The translations under genes and the position numbers were made by a program. Positions 5,909-9,773 of a DNA stretch of 9,773 bases are shown piece after piece; the stretch's first letter is position 1; each line of letters opens with the position of its first letter. The notes below the pieces were generated by a model, which worked only from the letters and a program-made list of their open reading frames with translations, was not told the origin of the DNA and did no database searches. The stretch is from RGIG5579 sp045544655. GTDB lineage: Bacteria > Bacillota > Clostridia > Oscillospirales > SIG627. The stretch lies in the NCBI GenBank assembly GCA_045544655.1, contig JAZPZL010000212.1, forward strand, positions 1 through 9,773, in the 5' to 3' direction.

Positions 5909-8242
5909 TTACTTGGAAGCGCGAGCCTTCTTGGAAACGTAAATGCCGCCAAGAGACAAAGCAGATACGATTGCAAGAGTGATGAAGAGAACAACCTGGC
6001 TTGCATCACCGGTCTGAGCACCGTCGCCTGCAGGAGTGGTGGTTTCGGGAGCGGGAGCAGGAGCCTGCTTAGCAGCACCGAGAACCATGATACCGCCAAC
6101 TACAGCATCGGTTTCAAATACAACAGCACCGTTCTCAACGGTAGCATTGATCTTAGCAACGTTACCATTGGTATCAACTGCAAGAACAACAAGATTCTCA
6201 AAGTTTGCAAGATCAGCAGAGATGGGAGCGGTAACCTTTACCTTACCGGGAAGCTTTGCAACGCCTTCGCTATCAACGATGGTTTCACCGGTAGCGGGAT
6301 CGGTATAGGTAATGTTGGACTCAAACATTACAGAGGTAGCAGCAAGTACGTCCTTACCTGCAGCTTCGGGGATCTTTTCGATCTCTTCCTTGAAGTTCTC
6401 CTCGATAAACTCCAACTCCTCGGGCTTAACGGGAGCGATCTCTACCTTGGTATCTTCGGGAAGCTTGGTTTCGCCAAGTTCAACCTTGGATCCTTCGGGA
6501 GCTACGATGTTTTCGGGCTTAACGGTTGCAGCAAGCTTTTCAGTCTTAACGGTGAATTCCTGCTCACATACCGAACACTTACCCTTCTTTTCGCCTTCTT
6601 CGGTCTCGGAAGCAGGCTTAACTTCGGTCCAGGTATCAATAAAGTGAGGAGCAAGCTCGGTTTCGGGTTCCTGGGAAAGGATCTCGCCGCAATCGTGACA
6701 CTTCACGCCTTCCTTCTTACCAAGAGTGGTACAGGTAGAGGGCTCTGCAGGGATCACGTCGTTGTTACCGGTGTGATTTGCAGGATCAACATTGCCGTAA
6801 GCTTCGGAGCATTCGGTACAAACCTTCTTGGCTACACAAGTTGCAGTGCCGCCGGTATGAGCAGCTCTGGTATCTGCGATCTCAGAAGAGCAGGACTGAC
6901 ATACGGTCCAGTGCTCGGTTTCGTTCTTTTCGATCTTGGTAGCACCGGTATGGTTTGCAGCGTTTACAGTGCCGTAAGCTTCAGAGCATACGGTACAAAC
7001 TGCCTTGTCCTTACAGGTTGCGGTTCCGCCGCTGTGAGCAGCTCTGCTATCTGCAACCTCTTCGCCGCAGGAGTCACATACGGTCCAGTGCTCGGTTGCA
7101 TTCTTTTCGATTCTGGTAGAACCGGTATGGTTTGCAGGATCTACAAGGCCGTAAGCTTCAGAGCATACAGTACAAACTGCCTTTTCTTTACAGGTTGCGG
7201 TGCCGCCGCTGTGAGTAGCTCTGGTGCCTGCGATCTCAGCAGAGCAGGACTGACATACGGTCCAATGCTCGGCTCCGTCCTTTTCTACTTTCTTCGTACC
7301 AACGTGATTGTTAGCATCAACAGTACCGTAAGGCTGAGAGCAATGCTGACATACAGCTTTTTCGGTACAGGTTGCGGTTCCACCGGAGTGGAGGCTGGCG
7401 TCGGGGGTTCCGACGGAGAAGGTACGAATGAGAAACCCACACTCGGTACATTCCTTCTTGTATACGGCGGGATTCTTACAATCTGCGGGGGATACGGGGA
7501 TATCTGCGCCCTCAACGTGAGCAGCCTTGGTAGACTCGTCTACCTTATGGCAACGGGAGCACTCCATCCAGTGGTTGGTATTGTCCTTATTCTGTACAGA
7601 ATAGTCGTGGGTAACGACGCGGGTCTCGCCGCAGGTATCACAAGTATCGTCACAATCGCCGGTCCAGTCGTGAGGAAGCTTGGTGACAGGTACGGTACAA
7701 CCGGGAACGGTACAAGCATACCAGTGACCCTCAGCATCGTGGCTGTAGGTGGTTGCGGGAACACAATCATGGGTAACGGTAACGGTTGCAGCTACGCAGG
7801 TAGCGGGGAACTGTGCACCGGCAGCCATTTTGATCTGATAAGTGCCGAAGGGGGCGTCATCCTTAACGGTAAAGGTGGCAGTGAAGATGACACCTGCGGA
7901 AATATCAATGGCAGGGTCAGCAGCCAGCATGGCGGAAGTTGCATCAGGTTTTTGCAGAGCAACGGTACCGTTCATAATATTGTTTACAACAGCCATTTTG
8001 ATCTCGTTAGAGAAAGATCCGGTGCTATAAGCAAAAACAGAGGTATCAAGCTCATAATCGAAAGCCAAGTTACGGGTGGAAACATTTTTGTCCAAGGTAA
8101 GGAATACGGTGATCTCCTCGCCTCTCTTGACCGTAGCCTTATCAACAGTCGTGGTCAAGGTGGGATTGCTGTCTGCCATTGCAGGGATGAACAGCGCAAG
8201 GATCAGAAGCGCGCTCAAAGCAACGACCAATACTTTTTTCAT
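5909..8242 (-). CDS. Wall-anchored surface protein: cohesin-like domain plus Cys-rich repeats
   Basis: This 777-residue secreted protein has an N-terminal signal peptide (MKK, a hydrophobic core to about 20, AMA before D24). Residues about 27-157 resemble a cohesin-type beta sandwich (VDKATVKRGEEITVFLTL, FDYELDTSVF, ATFTVKDDAPFGTYQI). Residues 160-560 hold 34 of the 35 cysteines, in CX2C pairs with HWxxC motifs, including 59-residue repeats at 285-343, 344-402 and 403-461 plus a partial fourth. Residues about 566-722 look like a further beta domain (GKVKVTAPIS, ENLVVLAVD, GGIMVLG). A Pro/Ala/Thr-rich linker then leads to GAQTGD, a hydrophobic segment and the tail KKARASK, the layout of a sortase signal with QTGD in place of LPXTG. 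AGGAGG lies 5 bases before the ATG. The four-cysteine groups suggest structural zinc sites or disulfides; neither is proven. The binding partner is unknown. Confidence 0.92.
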   Translation of the reverse strand: MKKVLVVALSALLILALFIPAMADSNPTLTTTVDKATVKRGEEITVFLTLDKNVSTRNLAFDYELDTSVFAYSTGSFSNEIKMAVVNNIMNGTVALQKPDATSAMLAADPAIDISAGVIFTATFTVKDDAPFGTYQIKMAAGAQFPATCVAATVTVTHDCVPATTYSHDAEGHWYACTVPGCTVPVTKLPHDWTGDCDDTCDTCGETRVVTHDYSVQNKDNTNHWMECSRCHKVDESTKAAHVEGADIPVSPADCKNPAVYKKECTECGFLIRTFSVGTPDASLHSGGTATCTEKAVCQHCSQPYGTVDANNHVGTKKVEKDGAEHWTVCQSCSAEIAGTRATHSGGTATCKEKAVCTVCSEAYGLVDPANHTGSTRIEKNATEHWTVCDSCGEEVADSRAAHSGGTATCKDKAVCTVCSEAYGTVNAANHTGATKIEKNETEHWTVCQSCSSEIADTRAAHTGGTATCVAKKVCTECSEAYGNVDPANHTGNNDVIPAEPSTCTTLGKKEGVKCHDCGEILSQEPETELAPHFIDTWTEVKPASETEEGEKKGKCSVCEQEFTVKTEKLAATVKPENIVAPEGSKVELGETKLPEDTKVEIAPVKPEELEFIEENFKEEIEKIPEAAGKDVLAATSVMFESNITYTDPATGETIVDSEGVAKLPGKVKVTAPISADLANFENLVVLAVDTNGNVAKINATVENGAVVFETDAVVGGIMVLGAAKQAPAPAPETTTPAGDGAQTGDASQVVLFITLAIVSALSLGGIYVSKKARASK
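6761..7390 (-). repeat. In-gene tandem repeat array, 177-bp units
   Basis: There are three full units of exactly 59 codons (7214-7390, 7037-7213, 6860-7036) and a partial fourth from 6859 to about 6761. Each begins HSGGTATC or HTGGTATC, then has KAVCxxCS, a Tyr-Gly, NHxG, and EHWTVCxSC. Units two and three agree at 47 of 59 residues by hand alignment. No length change occurs between units, which points to recent in-frame duplication or selection for spacing. Such arrays can expand or contract by recombination. Confidence 0.9.
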
Positions 8243-8260
8243 ATTGTCCTCCTAAAAATT

Positions 8261-8286
8261 TTATTACCGAGACTTCTCGGTTATAA
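8261..8286 (-). promoter_or_regulatory. 5'-terminal stem-loop in surface protein mRNA leader
   Basis: On the minus strand TTAT, A, ACCGAG pairs with CTCGGT, A, ATAA around the loop AAGT: 10 base pairs with one A-A mismatch. The expected transcription start is near 8290, so the hairpin would begin within a few bases of the mRNA 5' end and stop 7 bases before the AGGAGG. Terminal hairpins of this kind are known to stabilise mRNA. There is no T-tract directly after it that would make it a terminator. Confidence 0.6.
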
Positions 8287-8295
8287 GACATACTG

Positions 8296-8324
8296 ATTAT
8301 AAAACACTTTTAAAGAATTGTCAA
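8296..8324 (-). promoter_or_regulatory. Consensus sigma-A promoter of the surface protein gene
   Basis: TTGACA (8319-8324), exactly 17 bases, TATAAT (8296-8301) on the minus strand: both hexamers are perfect matches to the vegetative consensus. This is the strongest promoter in the window and predicts high, largely unregulated expression. The leader is about 48 bases. Confidence 0.93.
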
Positions 8325-8381
8325 TCTTTTTCTAACGATTTTCTTGTTTTTTTTGATGGAAAAAAGCGGAAGGTTCATTTT

Positions 8382-9773
8382 TCATTTTTCACTGCTTTTC
8401 AGATCCCGTATATAGGACAGGATCTCATCCGGCAATTTAATTTCCGGCTGATCCTTGATCTTTTTTCCCAGTGGACTTAAACGGTCCGGCAGCTTTTCCA
8501 ATCTTTCCACGAGGGATAACAATTCCTTTTTGCAAATTTCAGCGCTGTACGAATCCCCGGACTGCTCGTAAAGACCCACACCGCTGATGAGCATATAGGC
8601 GTACTCCTCGTATTCCTCGTATTGAAACGGAGCCAACTCCAGAATCGTTTTTTTCACTTTAATCAGTGCGGCAAAATCCCCTTTTGCGTACGCCGCACGT
8701 GCCTTTGCAGAGTAGGCAAGGAGCAGTTTTTCGTTTCGCTCCAGAATATGATCCGCGATCTCCTCGGCTTTTTGAGAATCCTCTTCCGCCGAAATAAGAT
8801 TCATTTCATTCGGAGTATACCAGGGATACATCCTTTGAGCAACGTCGGACACGCCAAAGCGAGAAAGTGCCAGAGCAACACCCAGATACAAAGCGACAGC
8901 CGCAGCCGTTGCCATCCAGGGCGCAAAGGATCTTCGGCGGTATTCCCTTTCCTTTCCCGAGAAAGGATCGAGATACAAAAGAAAGAGGAAAAGCATCGGT
9001 AAGAACTGAAGATCAAAGTCAAACAGCAAATGAAGAACAAAGGTCGCCAAAATGATCTTTCGTTCGGCAGTGATCTGCTTTGAAGCAAAGGATCTCACCA
9101 AAGCGTAAATCAAAAAGCAGAAAGGGATCCAGCCAACGTCCAGCAAGATCTGGAGCAGATCGTTGTGGCAATAAGAAACGGAATATACGCCGGTTTGGAA
9201 TGAAGACTGGGTATAATAATACCCCATATATCCCATTCCGAAGGGGTGGTGCAAAATTTGGGGCAATGCATCGATCCAATATAGGAAACGCCCTACAAAG
9301 GTGCTTTCCGTCACGGATAAGGATAATACGCGCTTGAAAACTCCGAGGGAATCAAAAATTGCACTGTATATTATCAATAAAAGAATTACGACAAAAGCCG
9401 AAATGATAAATACAAGACGCACCTTTTTCCCTTTGAAAAGCAAAAGGAAAAGGGAGCAGGACAGAACGGTAAGTACAAAGACGGCACGACTCCCGGTAAA
9501 AAAGATTCCAAGGAGAAGGATCAAATGACAGAAAGCTTCGGGCATACCCGTTTTCTTACGGGAAAGAAGCTCCAATTCTCCCAGAAGTAACAGCATCGCA
9601 AAGGAATTTGGATACTGAAAGGGACCTGCCAAACGGCCTGCTACCAAAAGCTTCCCCCCGACCGCGGGAACAGGAATGAGCACAGTGCTCAAAAGCGTAA
9701 CGGCAGCCATGACGTACGGCAACAGAGTCTTGATGCAGTCTGCGTCCTCCCTCTTCAAGGAAAGAAGGAAAAG
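8382..9773 (-). CDS. O-antigen ligase/Wzy-like membrane protein with TPR-like tail (5' end outside window)
   Basis: The frame is open from the right edge for 463 residues to TGA at 8382-8384. The first candidate start in view is TTG at 9758 with no ribosome-binding site, and the frame upstream of it (LFLLS) is hydrophobic, so the N-terminus is almost certainly missing. About nine hydrophobic segments are visible. The Wzy_C pattern is clear: AGRLAGPFQYPNS, TGSRAVFVLTVL, then in a large loop RFLYWIDALPQILHHPFGMG (162-181) and YCHNDLLQILLDVGW (201-215). Family members transfer or polymerise lipid-linked glycans on the outer face of the cytoplasmic membrane; the loop Arg and His residues are typically essential. 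After the last membrane segment, residues about 328-400 look like tetratricopeptide helices (AEEIADHILERNEKLLLAYS). The substrate cannot be told: capsule, teichoic-type or other wall polymer. No clear terminator follows, and the next gene has its own promoter. Confidence 0.87.
   Translation of the reverse strand, partial: LFLLSLKREDADCIKTLLPYVMAAVTLLSTVLIPVPAVGGKLLVAGRLAGPFQYPNSFAMLLLLGELELLSRKKTGMPEAFCHLILLLGIFFTGSRAVFVLTVLSCSLFLLLFKGKKVRLVFIISAFVVILLLIIYSAIFDSLGVFKRVLSLSVTESTFVGRFLYWIDALPQILHHPFGMGYMGYYYTQSSFQTGVYSVSYCHNDLLQILLDVGWIPFCFLIYALVRSFASKQITAERKIILATFVLHLLFDFDLQFLPMLFLFLLYLDPFSGKEREYRRRSFAPWMATAAAVALYLGVALALSRFGVSDVAQRMYPWYTPNEMNLISAEEDSQKAEEIADHILERNEKLLLAYSAKARAAYAKGDFAALIKVKKTILELAPFQYEEYEEYAYMLISGVGLYEQSGDSYSAEICKKELLSLVERLEKLPDRLSPLGKKIKDQPEIKLPDEILSYIRDLKSSEK

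Noticed and set aside
6761..7390. CRISPR array from the 177-bp periodicity
   Set aside because: The units are long, coding, in frame, contiguous without spacers, and diverge as protein repeats do.
5843..8296. An 817-codon open frame on the plus strand, antisense to the surface protein
   Set aside because: It exactly shadows the 777-residue minus-strand gene, whose codon use leaves no stops on the opposite strand. It has no ribosome-binding site or promoter, starts inside a terminator region, and its low-complexity Gly/Cys-rich product has no recognisable domain.
8243..8381. A terminator after the O-antigen-ligase-like gene
   Set aside because: The stretch holds a T-rich run and short TTTTCA repeats but no stable GC stem followed by T on the minus strand. 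Only the next gene's promoter and leader hairpin are supported.

Overview
The window reads as ordinary chromosomal DNA from a low-to-mid GC Gram-positive anaerobe, most likely class Clostridia. The reasons are strong AGGAGG ribosome-binding sites, sigma-A type promoters, U-rich intrinsic terminators, a CotH-family protein, an EF-G paralogue of the type common in Firmicutes and Actinobacteria, and a secreted Cys-rich protein with a QTGD-type cell-wall anchor. Species cannot be named from the sequence. I see no tRNA, rRNA, CRISPR array, insertion sequence, integrase or phage gene.

All six supported genes lie on the minus strand, so transcription runs from high to low coordinates. From the right edge these are: (a) the C-terminal part of a Wzy/O-antigen-ligase-like polytopic membrane protein with a TPR-like tail, whose N-terminus lies outside the window; (b) a 777-residue surface protein with a signal peptide, a cohesin-like domain, an array of Cys/His zinc-ribbon-like repeats and a C-terminal anchor, served by a near-perfect promoter and a 5'-terminal stem-loop; (c) two tandem terminators; (d) an EF-G-like translational GTPase with its own promoters and terminator; (e) ribulose-phosphate 3-epimerase (rpe) with its own extended -10 promoter and a UUCG-capped terminator; (f) a two-gene unit made of an unrecognised 59-residue protein coupled to a large membrane-anchored CotH-kinase-family protein that runs off the left edge.

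Most genes appear to be separate transcription units with their own promoter and terminator. The exception is the 59-residue gene and the CotH gene, which lie 2 bases apart and share a duplicated initiation sequence. Three products act at or beyond the membrane (polymer ligase/polymerase, wall-anchored cohesin-like protein, CotH-like protein), and two are housekeeping cytosolic enzymes. The most unusual items are the wall protein with its periodic CX2C-X28-CX2C array beside a cohesin-like domain, and the small gene upstream of the CotH gene. I found no convincing new multi-gene defence or mobile system.
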